The notes: generated by a model not told the origin, from the sequence alone. Positions 34,691-43,175 are shown, numbered from the stretch's first letter. The stretch: DNA of 64,000 nucleotides from Frankia sp. QA3 (GCF_000262465.1 NZ_CM001489.1:773510-837509), one strand, 5' to 3'. Program-made: numbers and translations.

Positions 34691-35776
34691 TCAGCCTGCG
34701 GACGCGGGCTCGGCGGCCTCGGGCCGGGCCGGTGCCCACGGCCACGGCGGGTCGGGGATGCTGCGGCGCAGCGCCGGGGCCACCTCGGACTGGAACAGTT
34801 CCAGGCTCGCCCGGTGCTCGGCGGCGGGCAGGCCGCCGGCCTCGGCGTGCAGGTGCAGCACGCTGTGGCCGAACTGCTCGTGGTAGCGGTGCACCTTGTC
34901 GATGATCTGCTGGGGGCTGCCGATCAGCGCGGAGCTGCGTTCGATGAAGTCCTCGAGCGTCGGGAACACCGGCTCCATCCCCATCGAACGCTGGAAGGCG
35001 AGCTGCCCGGCGAACACGGGCGCGTAGGCGGCGACGGCGTCCTGGGAGCGAGGCGCCACGTGGAAACCGGCCGTGCCGGCGCCGACCGCGGCCAGCGCCG
35101 GGTCGTGGCCGTACTCCGCCCAGCGCTGCCGGTAGTAGTGGACCAGCTCGGCGTAGGGCTCGATCGGGTTGGTGACGTTGGCGGAGAACAGCGGGTCGCC
35201 GTAGCGGGCGGCGAGGTCGACCGACTCGCGGCTGGTGGCGCTGCCGTGCCAGACCCGGATCGGCTGCTGGAACGGGCGGGGCCAGACCTCGGCCTCGTGC
35301 AGCGCGGGCCGGTACCGCGGCTGCGCGGTGATCGTGTCCTGCCGCCAGATCCGCCGGAACAGCTCATAGGACTCGGCGTTGCGCTCCCACTGGTCCTCGG
35401 GAGTGACGTTGAACAGCTCCCGCTGCGCCGTGCCGTTGCCCTTGCCGATGATCAGCTCGAGGCGGCCGTCGGAGAGGTTGTCGAGGGTGGCGTAGTCCTC
35501 GTAGGCGCGCACCGGGTCGAGCAGGCTCAGGGTCGTCACCGCGGTGAACAGCCGGATGCGCGAGGTGCGGGCCGCGAGGTGGCTGAGCACGACCGGCGGC
35601 GAGGAGGAGATGAACGGCCGTTCGTGGCGCTCACCGACGCCGAACCCGTCGAAACCCAGCTCCTCGGCCAGCACCGCGCTGTCGACCACCTCGCGTAACC
35701 GGTCCCGGGTGGACGGCGTGACGCCGGTGATCGGGTCCGGCCGATGGACGATCAGGGTGATGACCAGGAATCGCAT
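34691..35776 (-). CDS. LLM-class flavin-dependent oxidoreductase
   Basis: A 361-residue bacterial-luciferase-like flavoprotein. The family pattern is clear: FLVITLIVHRP at the start, AVLAEELGFDGFGVGERHER (about 38-57), RIRLFTAVTTLSLLDPVRAY, DYATLDNLSDGRLELIIGKG and VWHGSATSRESVDLAARYGD. It uses reduced FMN (or F420 in some branches) to oxidise an unknown substrate, often a small organic acid, amine or sulfonate. It is oriented toward the clpP pair and is separated from the ClgR-like gene by 25 bases on the same strand, so it may share its transcript. Confidence 0.88.
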   Translation of the reverse strand: MRFLVITLIVHRPDPITGVTPSTRDRLREVVDSAVLAEELGFDGFGVGERHERPFISSSPPVVLSHLAARTSRIRLFTAVTTLSLLDPVRAYEDYATLDNLSDGRLELIIGKGNGTAQRELFNVTPEDQWERNAESYELFRRIWRQDTITAQPRYRPALHEAEVWPRPFQQPIRVWHGSATSRESVDLAARYGDPLFSANVTNPIEPYAELVHYYRQRWAEYGHDPALAAVGAGTAGFHVAPRSQDAVAAYAPVFAGQLAFQRSMGMEPVFPTLEDFIERSSALIGSPQQIIDKVHRYHEQFGHSVLHLHAEAGGLPAAEHRASLELFQSEVAPALRRSIPDPPWPWAPARPEAAEPASAG

Positions 35777-35801
35777 GATGCCCCCTCACAGCGTTCGACG
35801 G

Positions 35802-36536
35802 TCAGCCTGCCGAGCAGACCCGGGCTGACCGCCGGGTGGTCCGCCCGACCCGCCCAGCGGGGCGCCGCGGAACCACCGGTGGGCAGGACCGGCCGGCCGG
35901 CGCGGGGCAACCGCGGCGGGCGGCGCGGATCGCTCCGGCGGCGAGGCGGTGGGAGGAGCGGCGAGCGGCCCGCGTGCCGGCCGGGACGACGACGCGGCCG
36001 GCGCCGAGCACCGCCTCGAACCCGGCCGAGAGCCCCAGGTTCGGGGACACGCCGTGCTGGTACGCCGGGGAGCCGAGCGCCGCACCGGCGGTGGGGCCGT
36101 CGCCGTCCCAGGCCGCCGCCGCGTCCACCGCGAGCGGGCCGCCCACCCCGGCGGGGCCGCCGGCGGTGGCACGGGGTTCGAACGGCCGCGACCTCCGCCT
36201 CGGGGGCGCGACGCCGAGGCGGGCCGTGACCGGCCGGCCGACCTCGGCCGGCGGTGTGGCCGGCGCGGTGGGGGCGATCTCGGGCTCGACCCGGGCGAGT
36301 TCGAGGCGTACCTCGTCGAGCAGGTCCGTCAGGCGCACGCCGAGCGCGCGACAGATCGCCGCGAGGATCTCCGAGGAGGCCTCCTTGCGGCCCCGTTCGA
36401 TCTCGGACAGGTAGGGCATCGACACCAGCGCCGCCGCCGCGACGTCGCGCAGGGTGCGCTGCTGGGCCAGCCGGCGCCGCCGCAGCGCCCGCCCGATCAG
36501 CCCGCGCAGCAACGGGACCTCGACCTGCTCGGCCAT
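35802..36536 (-). CDS. ClgR/PopR-like XRE-family regulator of Clp proteases
   Basis: A 244-residue protein; the ATG at 36536 gives the standard ClgR start. Residues 8-75 form a Cro/CI helix-turn-helix of the ClgR kind: LLRGLIGRALRRRRLAQQRT, LVSMPYLSEIERGRKEASSE and ILAAICRALGVRLTDLLDEV. ClgR activates clpP1P2, and its homologue PopR activates clpP3P4 in Streptomyces. Lying next to a clpP pair, this gene is very likely the dedicated activator. The C-terminal 150 residues are Pro/Ala/Arg-rich and much longer than in ClgR. ClgR and PopR end in alanines recognised by ClpP; this protein ends RVCSAG, so the degradation tag is not obvious. Confidence 0.85.
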   Translation of the reverse strand: MAEQVEVPLLRGLIGRALRRRRLAQQRTLRDVAAAALVSMPYLSEIERGRKEASSEILAAICRALGVRLTDLLDEVRLELARVEPEIAPTAPATPPAEVGRPVTARLGVAPPRRRSRPFEPRATAGGPAGVGGPLAVDAAAAWDGDGPTAGAALGSPAYQHGVSPNLGLSAGFEAVLGAGRVVVPAGTRAARRSSHRLAAGAIRAARRGCPAPAGRSCPPVVPRRPAGRVGRTTRRSARVCSAG

Positions 36537-36607
36537 CGCCACCCGGACCACCCTCCGACGTCCGCGGAACCGTTCCAGGAGCCGAGGGTATCCGCTGCGG
36601 CGTCGTC

Positions 36608-37786
36608 TCATTCGCCGATGTCGCCGTCCGGTCCGCCCAGCCCGCCCAGCCCGCCCGGTCCGCCCGGCCCGTCCGGTCTGCCCAGCCCGCGCAGGTCGGC
36701 GCGGCGGATGCAGCAGTGCACGCCGACGACCTGGTCGACCACCTGGCTCACCGCGAAGTCGCCGGCGGCGCTGAGGTAGGCCAGGGCGACGTGCGGCGGC
36801 AGCGCGAACCGCTCGCGCAGGAACGCCACGGCGTTGCGGGTGGCCGCGCGCATCGCCTCGCCGAGGTCCGGGTCGAGCCCGGCCACGATGTGCAGCGCGT
36901 CGGTCTGCGCCCACGGCGCGCTCAGCGCCCGGGCCGTGCGGCGCACCGTGGCGTCGGAGTGCACGGTCAGGCGCAGCAGGGCGCGCAGCGGCGCCTCGAA
37001 CGCGGTGAGCGCCACCTCCCCGTCGCCTTGGGCGAAATGCGGATCCCCGGCGTAGAACCACGCGTCCGGGACCTGGACGGGCAGGTACAGGCGGGCGCCG
37101 ACGCCCAGGTGGCGGATGTCGAGGTTGCCGCCGTGCGGCCCGGGCGGCACCGAATGGACCGGGCCGGTCGTCGCCGCCGCCACCCCCATGATCCCGAGGA
37201 AGGGACGCAGCGGGAAGCGGATCTGTCGGCCGTCGCCCACGGGCAGCACCCCGGACTCGCCCCGGGTGTGCGCGACCAGGCACACCGGCGGCACCGCGGC
37301 CCCGGGCGGCAGGCCCGGCGGCGCGATCGGCATCTCCCCGGGCAGCGCGCCGCGCCCGTGCCTGTTGCTGATCACCCCGTAGGGGGCCCGGCGGACCAGG
37401 TCGAGCACCTCGACCTCCAGGACGTCCCCGGGCCGGGCGCCGGCCACGGCCACCGGGCCGGTGACGACGTGCGGGCCGGCGACGTCCGGCTGGTGGCGCC
37501 GGCCGCTGCCCGCCAGCGCCAGCACGTCGTCGAGCAGCCGATCGGCCGGGATGCCGGCGGCGCCGAAGAAGGCCCGCGGGTCGCCGCCCTGGTCGGCCAG
37601 CAGGCCCTCGTGGCTGATCGTGTCGATCCGGACGGCCTGCCCGGACGGCACGGTCAGCACCGGCCGGCTCGCCGCGTTCGGCAGCAGCCCCCACCAGACC
37701 TCGTCCGGCCGCGCCGGCAGGTACGGCTCGCCCGCGGCAATCCCGACCCCGCTGTGCAGCACAATCACGGCCCGGGACCCTGCCAC
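36608..37786 (-). CDS. Acetamidase/formamidase family protein
   Basis: A 392-residue member of the FmdA/AmdA family. Typical stretches are PVLTVPSGQAVRIDTISHEG, RPGDVLEVEVLDL, GVISNRHGRGALPGE, FRPFLGIMGVAA-like LRPFLGIMGVAAAT, and GGNLDIRHLGVGARLYLPVQ followed by the metal-site segment DPHFAQGDGEV. It hydrolyses small amides to ammonia and acid. The C-terminal 25 residues are a Gly/Pro repeat. A GTG at 37768 is a possible shorter start. It diverges from the amide-hydrolase operon at 37887, sharing a 100-base promoter region, which suggests joint control in nitrogen scavenging. Confidence 0.9.
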   Translation of the reverse strand: MAGSRAVIVLHSGVGIAAGEPYLPARPDEVWWGLLPNAASRPVLTVPSGQAVRIDTISHEGLLADQGGDPRAFFGAAGIPADRLLDDVLALAGSGRRHQPDVAGPHVVTGPVAVAGARPGDVLEVEVLDLVRRAPYGVISNRHGRGALPGEMPIAPPGLPPGAAVPPVCLVAHTRGESGVLPVGDGRQIRFPLRPFLGIMGVAAATTGPVHSVPPGPHGGNLDIRHLGVGARLYLPVQVPDAWFYAGDPHFAQGDGEVALTAFEAPLRALLRLTVHSDATVRRTARALSAPWAQTDALHIVAGLDPDLGEAMRAATRNAVAFLRERFALPPHVALAYLSAAGDFAVSQVVDQVVGVHCCIRRADLRGLGRPDGPGGPGGLGGLGGPDGDIGE

Positions 37787-37886
37787 ACCCCGATGTCGGC
37801 TTCGTTACCGCGCCACCCGCGCGGTCGCCACCACGACGCAACGGCTCGGTAATGCCGCGGCAAACGACCGCCCACAGGATGTTCGC

Positions 37887-38723
37887 GTGGTCAACATCCG
37901 GCTGGGCGGCCCCCGCAACTCGTGGGCGGTGTCGTCCGATCACGTCGATCTGCGCCGCGCCCCGGTCGAACCGGTGCCGGTCACCGTCGACGCCCGCCCG
38001 CAGCGGCTCACCCTCGATCTGGCCCGCACCGCCGTGGTCGTCGTCGACATGCAGAACGACTTCTGCCATCCCGACGGCTGGCTCGCCTCGATCGGCGTCG
38101 ACATCACCCCGGCGCGGCGGCCCATCGAACCGCTGCGCCGCGCCCTGCCGGTGCTGCGCGCCGCCGGCGTCGCCGTCGTCTGGCTGAACTGGGGCAACCG
38201 GCCGGACGCGGCGAACCTGCCGCCCGGCGTGCTGCACGTCTACAACCCGGACGGGGCCGGCGGCGGCATCGGCGCGCCGGCCCGCCCCGGCGGCAGCCCG
38301 ACGCTGCAGGCCGGCAGCTGGTCGGCGGCGATCGTCGACGAGCTGCGGGCGCCGCCCGGCGACGTGTGCGTCGACAAGTACCGGATGAGCGGCTTCTTCG
38401 ACACCCCGCTGGACGCCGTGCTGCGCAACCTCATGGTGACGACGCTGCTGTTCGCCGGGGTGAACTCCGACCAGTGCGTGCTGGCCACCCTCACCGACGC
38501 GGCCTGCCTCGGCTACGACGTCGTGCTGCTCGAGGACTGCGCGGCGACGACGTCACCGCCGTTCTGCCACGACGCCACCGTCTACAACGTCGCCCAGTGC
38601 TTCGGGTTCGTCGCCTCCTCGGCGGCGCTCACCGCCAGCCTCACCGCCACCCTTGCCGACACCCCCGCCGCGCGGCACCCGGCGGCCGCGGCCGGCGTCG
38701 CCGACCCCGCCGGGCAGGGGTGA
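37887..38723 (+). CDS. Isochorismatase-fold cysteine hydrolase (RutB/biuret hydrolase-like)
   Basis: A 278-residue amidohydrolase. The triad is Asp54 (VVVVDMQNDF), Lys164 (CVDKYRMSGFF) and Cys197 (GVNSDQCVLAT); the spacing matches RutB of E. coli (110 and 33 residues). Family members hydrolyse N-carbamoyl compounds: ureidoacrylate (RutB), biuret (BiuH), N-carbamoylsarcosine. A distinctive VWLNWGNRPDAANLPPG loop follows the core strand. The first 45 residues form an extension. GTG 37887 has AGGAT ahead. It begins an operon (cupin, MBL-AtzH fusion, amidase, regulator), all closely spaced. The substrate is not fixed by the sequence. Confidence 0.88.
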   Translation: MVNIRLGGPRNSWAVSSDHVDLRRAPVEPVPVTVDARPQRLTLDLARTAVVVVDMQNDFCHPDGWLASIGVDITPARRPIEPLRRALPVLRAAGVAVVWLNWGNRPDAANLPPGVLHVYNPDGAGGGIGAPARPGGSPTLQAGSWSAAIVDELRAPPGDVCVDKYRMSGFFDTPLDAVLRNLMVTTLLFAGVNSDQCVLATLTDAACLGYDVVLLEDCAATTSPPFCHDATVYNVAQCFGFVASSAALTASLTATLADTPAARHPAAAAGVADPAGQG

Positions 38724-38727
38724 GACC

Positions 38728-39162
38728 GTGCCCGTGCTACCGATCCTGATCGCGCCGGACGCCCTGGAGATGCACCACATCAGCGCCGGGGACACCGTGC
38801 GCCTCGGCGTGCTCGCCGGCCCCGAGGCGTCGCCGGTGACCGTCATCCTGGAGTCGTGGGACGTCGGCGGCGCCCAGCCGCCCAACAGCCATCCGGCGTC
38901 CACCGAGCTGTTCGTGTTCCTGCGCGGGCGCGGGGTGGCCGTCTGCGACGGCACCGAGGTCGCCGTCGCCGCCGGAGGCACGCTGGTGCTCCCGCCCACG
39001 TCGCTGCACCACATCACCAACACCGGACCGGGCCGGATGTACGCGCTGACCCTGATGAGCCCGGACGACGGGTTCGCGGCGATGGTGCGCCGCGGGCCCC
39101 TCGCGGTGACCGACGACGAGGACCGCGCCGTCCTGGCCGCCGCACCGGCCGCCGCGCCGTGA
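38728..39162 (+). CDS. Small cupin-domain protein
   Basis: A 144-residue single-domain cupin starting with GTG five bases after the previous stop. The double-stranded beta-helix motifs are seen in GGAQPPNSHPASTELFVFLR (first motif; His and Glu as potential metal ligands) and GGTLVLPPTSLHHITNTG (second motif). It may be a small metal-dependent enzyme, a decarboxylase or isomerase of the pathway, or a binding protein. Overlap of its stop with the next GTG places it firmly in the operon. Confidence 0.82.
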   Translation: MPVLPILIAPDALEMHHISAGDTVRLGVLAGPEASPVTVILESWDVGGAQPPNSHPASTELFVFLRGRGVAVCDGTEVAVAAGGTLVLPPTSLHHITNTGPGRMYALTLMSPDDGFAAMVRRGPLAVTDDEDRAVLAAAPAAAP

Positions 39163-40826
39163 CCGGCGGCGACGCGGTGGGCGACGACACAGCGGTGACC
39201 GGTGGGTCGGCGGTGGGCGGCGGGCTGGAGCGGGCGAGGACGGCGCCGGCCGGGGCGGCGCCAGTACCGGCGGCGGACTGGTTCGCGCTGCGGCCCGTCG
39301 CGGCCCGGACCTGGCTGGTCGCCGAGCCCGGCCACGTCAACTGCTTCCTCGTCGAGGGCGACGAACGCGCGGTGCTCGTCGACACCGGGCTGGGCCTCGC
39401 CGACGTGCACGCGGCAGCCCGGTCGCTGACCCGCCGGCCGATCCTGGCCGTCAACTCCCACGGGCACGACGACCACCGCGGCGGCAACTGGCTGTTCCGC
39501 GACATCGCGGCGCACCCGCTGGCGACGCCGGCGCTGACGGCACCGGTGCCCGCCGGGCGGCTGGCCGCCTACCTCGCCGTCGCCCGCGAGCAGTACGCCG
39601 CCTACGAACGGCTGCGCGCCGACGACGCACGGTTCTTCCACCTGCTCACCGAGGCCACGACGCCCCGGCCGCTGCCGCCGTCCGCCGACGCCTGGACCGT
39701 GCCCGCGGGGCCCGCGCCGGCCGCGCTGGCCGACGGCGAGCGCATCGACCTGGGCGGCCGGGAGCTGACCGTGCTGCACACCCCCGGCCACTCACCGGAC
39801 TCGTTGTGCCTGCTCGACGGGCGCGACGGGCTGCTGTTCGCCGGCGACACGCTGATCACCGGCGACTTCTGGGTGCACATGCCCGACGCCGAGGTCGACG
39901 TGTTCGCCGCGACCCTGCGCGGCCTCGCGTCGCGGCTGGCCGGCTCGGTGCGGGAGATCTATCCCGCGCACACCCTGCGGTACCGGGTGGGCCCGGACTT
40001 CCTGCGCCGCGCCGCGGACGCGTTCGAGGCGGTCGCCGCCGGCGAGGCGCCCGGCCGGCCCGGCACCGACCTGCTGCGCCGCCCGGCGCTGCGGCACGAC
40101 TTCGCCGACTTCAGCGTCCTGCGCCCGCTCGACGCCGGCACCGTCTCGCCCGATGTGCCGTCGCCGTCGGATGAGCCCGCGCCGTCGGATGAGCCCGCGC
40201 CGCCGGGTGAGCCCGCGCCGCCGGGTGAGTCGTCGCGGTCGGATGCGCCGTCGCCGTCGGATGAGCTCGTGCGGTCGGATGTGCCGGTGCCGGTGCCGGT
40301 GCCGGTGCCGGTGGCGGTGCCGGTGCCGGTGGAGGTGGAGGTCGGGTCGGTCGGCGACGGAGTGCCGGCGGCGTTGGCCGACATCGACCCCGCGCTCGGC
40401 GCCGCCTTCGCGGGGTACGAACGGGCGCTCATGGCCGGGGACGTGGCGGCCCAGCAGGAGTGGTTCTCCGCCGGTGCGGACGTGGTGCGCGTCGACGGGG
40501 ACGGGCCGCTCGTCGGGCCGTCGGCGCTCGCGGCCTACCGGGCCGCCCGGCCCACCCCCGGCCCGCGGCGGTTGCGCGCGCTGCACATGGTGCGCAGCCC
40601 CGGGCAGACCGTCGTGACGGTGTCGACGAACGAGCGGCTGGGACCCGACGGCCGGATCCTCGGCCTGAGCACCCAGACCCAGGTGTGGGCCCGCACCGGC
40701 GACGGCTGGCGGGTGATCGCCGCCTGCGTCTCACCGATGACCGACCCGAGCCCCGCGGACGCGCCCTCCGTCGACCCTGGGGCGGTCGACCCGCTGGGCG
40801 TGGACCCGCCGGTGGGTGGCCGGTGA
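39159..40826 (+). CDS. Metallo-beta-lactamase-fold hydrolase fused to an AtzH-like domain
   Basis: A 555-residue two-domain protein. Residues 40-320 are a metallo-beta-lactamase hydrolase with zinc motif SHGHDDH (100-106), the later VLHTPGHSPDSL, and LLFAGDTLITGDFW. A linker (about 325-400) is rich in Pro/Ser/Asp and runs into VPVPVPVPVPVAVPVPVEV, produced by DNA microsatellites. The last 140 residues (DIDPALGAAFAGYERALMAG to WRVIAACVS) are a SnoaL-like fold of the AtzH type (DUF3225), which in cyanuric acid degradation is carboxybiuret decarboxylase. AtzH normally is a separate protein made with amidase AtzE; here the amidase is the next, overlapping gene. The fusion to an MBL domain is unusual. 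Confidence 0.85.
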   Translation: MTGGDAVGDDTAVTGGSAVGGGLERARTAPAGAAPVPAADWFALRPVAARTWLVAEPGHVNCFLVEGDERAVLVDTGLGLADVHAAARSLTRRPILAVNSHGHDDHRGGNWLFRDIAAHPLATPALTAPVPAGRLAAYLAVAREQYAAYERLRADDARFFHLLTEATTPRPLPPSADAWTVPAGPAPAALADGERIDLGGRELTVLHTPGHSPDSLCLLDGRDGLLFAGDTLITGDFWVHMPDAEVDVFAATLRGLASRLAGSVREIYPAHTLRYRVGPDFLRRAADAFEAVAAGEAPGRPGTDLLRRPALRHDFADFSVLRPLDAGTVSPDVPSPSDEPAPSDEPAPPGEPAPPGESSRSDAPSPSDELVRSDVPVPVPVPVPVAVPVPVEVEVGSVGDGVPAALADIDPALGAAFAGYERALMAGDVAAQQEWFSAGADVVRVDGDGPLVGPSALAAYRAARPTPGPRRLRALHMVRSPGQTVVTVSTNERLGPDGRILGLSTQTQVWARTGDGWRVIAACVSPMTDPSPADAPSVDPGAVDPLGVDPPVGGR

Positions 40827-42097
40827 GCTCGGCCGACGGGTGGCCGCGGGCCGTTTGGCGGGACCACGGCGACCCGCTGCTCGCGCCGACCGGCAGCGGC
40901 CCCCTCGACGGGTTGCGGGTCGCCGTGAAGGACCTGTTCGCCGTCGGCGGGTACCGGATCGGCGCGGGCAACCCCCGCTGGCTCGCCGAGGCGCCGGTGG
41001 AGCCGGCCGACGCCGAGGCCGTCCGGGCGTTGCGGGCCGCCGGCGCCGCGATCGCCGGGATCGCGCAGACCGACGAGCTCGCCTTCTCCCTGTCCGGCGC
41101 GAACGTGCACTACGGCACCCCGCCCAATCCGGCGGCCCCGGACCGGGTGACCGGCGGGTCGAGCAGCGGGCCCGCGTCGGCGGTCGCCGCCGGGTGGGCC
41201 GACGTCGGGCTCGGCACCGACACGGCCGGGTCGATTCGGGTGCCCGCCTCGGTCTGCGGGCTGTACGGGCTGCGGCCGACGCGCGGCGCGGTGGCGGCGG
41301 GCGGCGTGCTGGGGCTCGCCCCGTCCTTCGACACGGTCGGCTGGCTCACCGCCGATCCGGGTCTGCTGCGCGCCGTCGGGGAGGTCCTGCTGCCGCCGTC
41401 GGCGCCGCCGGGGCCGCCGGGGCCGCCGGGGCCGCCGGCGCGCCTGCTCGTCGCCGTACCCGCGGCGGGCACGGCCCTCCGCCGGCTCGCCGACGCGCTG
41501 GGCGCGGACCTCGACGCCGGCCCGGTCCGCGAACTCGACGACGTCCCGCGGCTGCTGGCGGCGTTCCGCGCGGTGCAGGCCGCCGAGGCGTGGCGGCTGC
41601 ACGGGGCCTGGATCGGCGCCCACCCAGGTGCGCTGGGCGCCGACGTCGAGGCGCGCTTTCGGTTCGGCGCCGGAGTCGACGCCGACGCCGAACGCGACGC
41701 CCGGCGGGAGATCGCCGCCGGGCGGGAGCGGCTGCTGGACCGGCTCGGTGCGGACACCTGGCTCGCGCTGCCCGCCGCCGCGGGCCCGGGGCACCTTCGC
41801 GGCAGCGGCGAGCGTGATCGGGACACCTGGCGTCAGGCGACGCTAGGCTGCACCGTTGTGGCTAGTGCGTACGGCCTACCGAGCTGTGTCGTGCCGGACC
41901 CGATAACCCAGGGCGGCGCACCGCTCGCCGCGGTCGGGCCGCGGCGCCCCCTGGTCGGACCAGCCCCGGTCGGACCAGCCCCGGTCGGACCAGCCCCGGT
42001 CGGACCAGCCCCGGTCGGACTAGCTCTGGTCGGCCCGCCCGGTGCGGACCGGGCGCTGCTCGACGCGGCGGCCGCCGCCGGCACGGCCGTGTCATGA
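40823..42097 (+). CDS. Amidase-signature hydrolase (AtzE/AtzF-like)
   Basis: A 424-residue amidase. The Ser-cisSer-Lys triad is intact: Lys36 (RVAVKDLFAV), cis-Ser in GGSSSGPASAV (111-121) and nucleophile Ser137 in GTDTAGSIRVPAS. It hydrolyses a C-N amide bond. Association with an AtzH-like domain suggests a carboxybiuret- or allophanate-like substrate, as for AtzE and AtzF, though the small AtzG partner was not found. The protein has a Pro/Gly tandem stretch near residue 195 and, near the C-terminus, a run of GPAPV repeats that adds length without conserved sequence. Coupled by GTGA to the previous gene and ATGA to the next. Confidence 0.87.
   Translation: MSSADGWPRAVWRDHGDPLLAPTGSGPLDGLRVAVKDLFAVGGYRIGAGNPRWLAEAPVEPADAEAVRALRAAGAAIAGIAQTDELAFSLSGANVHYGTPPNPAAPDRVTGGSSSGPASAVAAGWADVGLGTDTAGSIRVPASVCGLYGLRPTRGAVAAGGVLGLAPSFDTVGWLTADPGLLRAVGEVLLPPSAPPGPPGPPGPPARLLVAVPAAGTALRRLADALGADLDAGPVRELDDVPRLLAAFRAVQAAEAWRLHGAWIGAHPGALGADVEARFRFGAGVDADAERDARREIAAGRERLLDRLGADTWLALPAAAGPGHLRGSGERDRDTWRQATLGCTVVASAYGLPSCVVPDPITQGGAPLAAVGPRRPLVGPAPVGPAPVGPAPVGPAPVGLALVGPPGADRALLDAAAAAGTAVS
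41953..42027. repeat. 15-bp tandem repeat in the amidase C-terminus
   Basis: Five copies of GGTCGGACCAGCCCC (the last diverged) encode repeated VGPAP. In frame, so copy number can vary without breaking the gene. Confidence 0.95.
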
Positions 42098-42654
42098 CCG
42101 CTTTCGCCGAGGACGTCGGCGTCCGGCTCGGCGGGGCGGTCCGCGCACAGCGGCACGCGCTCGGCCTCACCCTCGTGGACGTGGCGGGCCGGGCGGGACT
42201 GAGCCATCCCTTCCTCAGCCAGCTCGAGCGGGGCCTGGCCCGGCCGAGTATGCGGTCGCTGACGGCGATCGCCTCCGCGCTCGGGACCAGCGCCCAGGCC
42301 CTGATGGCCGCGGCGGAGGCGAGCGTCCCCCTCGTCGAACCGGTCAGCGTGGTGCGCCACGACACCGTCGCCGTCGATTCGCCCGGCGGGTCGGTCCGCA
42401 GCCTCGTGCGCGGCACCCGGGCCATGCTGCCCTCGGAGTACATAGGTGCCCCGACGTCCTTCCACGACTACTTCCAGCACGACGGCGAGGAGTTCGTCTA
42501 CGTCGTCGCGGGTCGCATCGAGGTCGACGTCGACGGCGTGCTGCATACCGTGGCCGCGGGCGAGAGCGTCTACTACGCCGGGGGAGTGCGCCACCGCTGG
42601 CGCGGTCTCGACGGCGAGCAGGTGCGGCTCGTCGTCGTGCAGCAGAACGCCTGA
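42094..42654 (+). CDS. XRE-family regulator with cupin sensor domain
   Basis: A 186-residue regulator. The N-terminal helix-turn-helix (about 10-70) reads LGLTLVDVAGRAGLSHPFLS and QLERGLARPSMRSLTAIASA. The C-terminal cupin (about 100-186) has FHDYFQHDGEEFVYVVAGRI and GESVYYAGGVRHRWRGLDGE. Such regulators bind a small ligand in the cupin domain and control adjacent catabolic genes. It is coupled to the amidase by ATGA and closes the operon, so it is probably its local regulator and may also act at the shared promoter with the acetamidase. Confidence 0.92.
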   Translation: MTAFAEDVGVRLGGAVRAQRHALGLTLVDVAGRAGLSHPFLSQLERGLARPSMRSLTAIASALGTSAQALMAAAEASVPLVEPVSVVRHDTVAVDSPGGSVRSLVRGTRAMLPSEYIGAPTSFHDYFQHDGEEFVYVVAGRIEVDVDGVLHTVAAGESVYYAGGVRHRWRGLDGEQVRLVVVQQNA

Positions 42655-43145
42655 GTCCCGCCGGGCGAACGCGCGTCCCGGCCGGGCCCGTCCCGCTTCG
42701 TGCCGTCAGGGCCTGGCGAGTGAGTCCCTGGTCAGTGGCCGTGGAGATCTGACCGGGTCACGGGGGGTCGACTCGGGGTTCGGCGTGCCCCTGGCCGCCA
42801 CATCCTTCGTATCCTTCTGTGACCATTCATGCACAGAATCATGTCGAGGGGTAGTTACGGTCTTCGGCTCGAAAACCGTGCTTAGACCTCGGCACGATCT
42901 GGCCGCAATCTGGCCGGAAACCGGGCAGGCGGGCAGGCGGACGGGCGGGCAGGCGGGTGGCAGTGGTCGTGCGGCGCTGGGGGGTGGCGGAGGACTACCT
43001 AGGGTCACGAGAGTGATTCGGAGTCGCTTGGCCAGTCCAAGTGCAGCGAGGCTGGAATGGCCCATCGTCGGCCGTCCATCCGCGTAGTCAGGTTTAGCGA
43101 CGCCGAAATTCGGCTCTGACGGCCCCGTCATGCATGCGCACGACG
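42655..43145. other. Long intergenic region, no gene recognised
   Basis: The middle (about 42790-42890) is less G+C-rich and contains ACGGT...ACCGT symmetry and a CATGCACAGAATCATG stretch, plausible promoter or binding-site sequence for the LLM gene at 43176. Further on, GGGCAGGCGG-type units repeat at about 42927-42957. Frames crossing the region show no domain. Confidence 0.4.
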
Positions 43146-43164
43146 ATGTTGATTCCGTCAACAT
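43146..43164 (+). promoter_or_regulatory. Inverted repeat ATGTTGA-N5-TCAACAT
   Basis: Perfect 7-bp arms end 11 bases before the GTG of the LLM gene, just ahead of its GGAGG. The position would let a bound repressor block translation start or transcription. The half-site TCAACA recurs in the dyad at 8241-8253. Confidence 0.5.
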
Positions 43165-43175
43165 TCGGAGGCAGC

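Noticed and set aside
35802..38237. An 811-codon reverse frame joining the ClgR-like regulator to a longer upstream sequence
   Set aside because: The upstream part is low-complexity shadow of the acetamidase and cysteine hydrolase genes; the regulator begins at 36536.
42790..42890. GlnR-box-like GTTAC...GAAAAC upstream of the LLM gene
   Set aside because: The spacing is 12 bases, not the 6 expected between GlnR half-sites.
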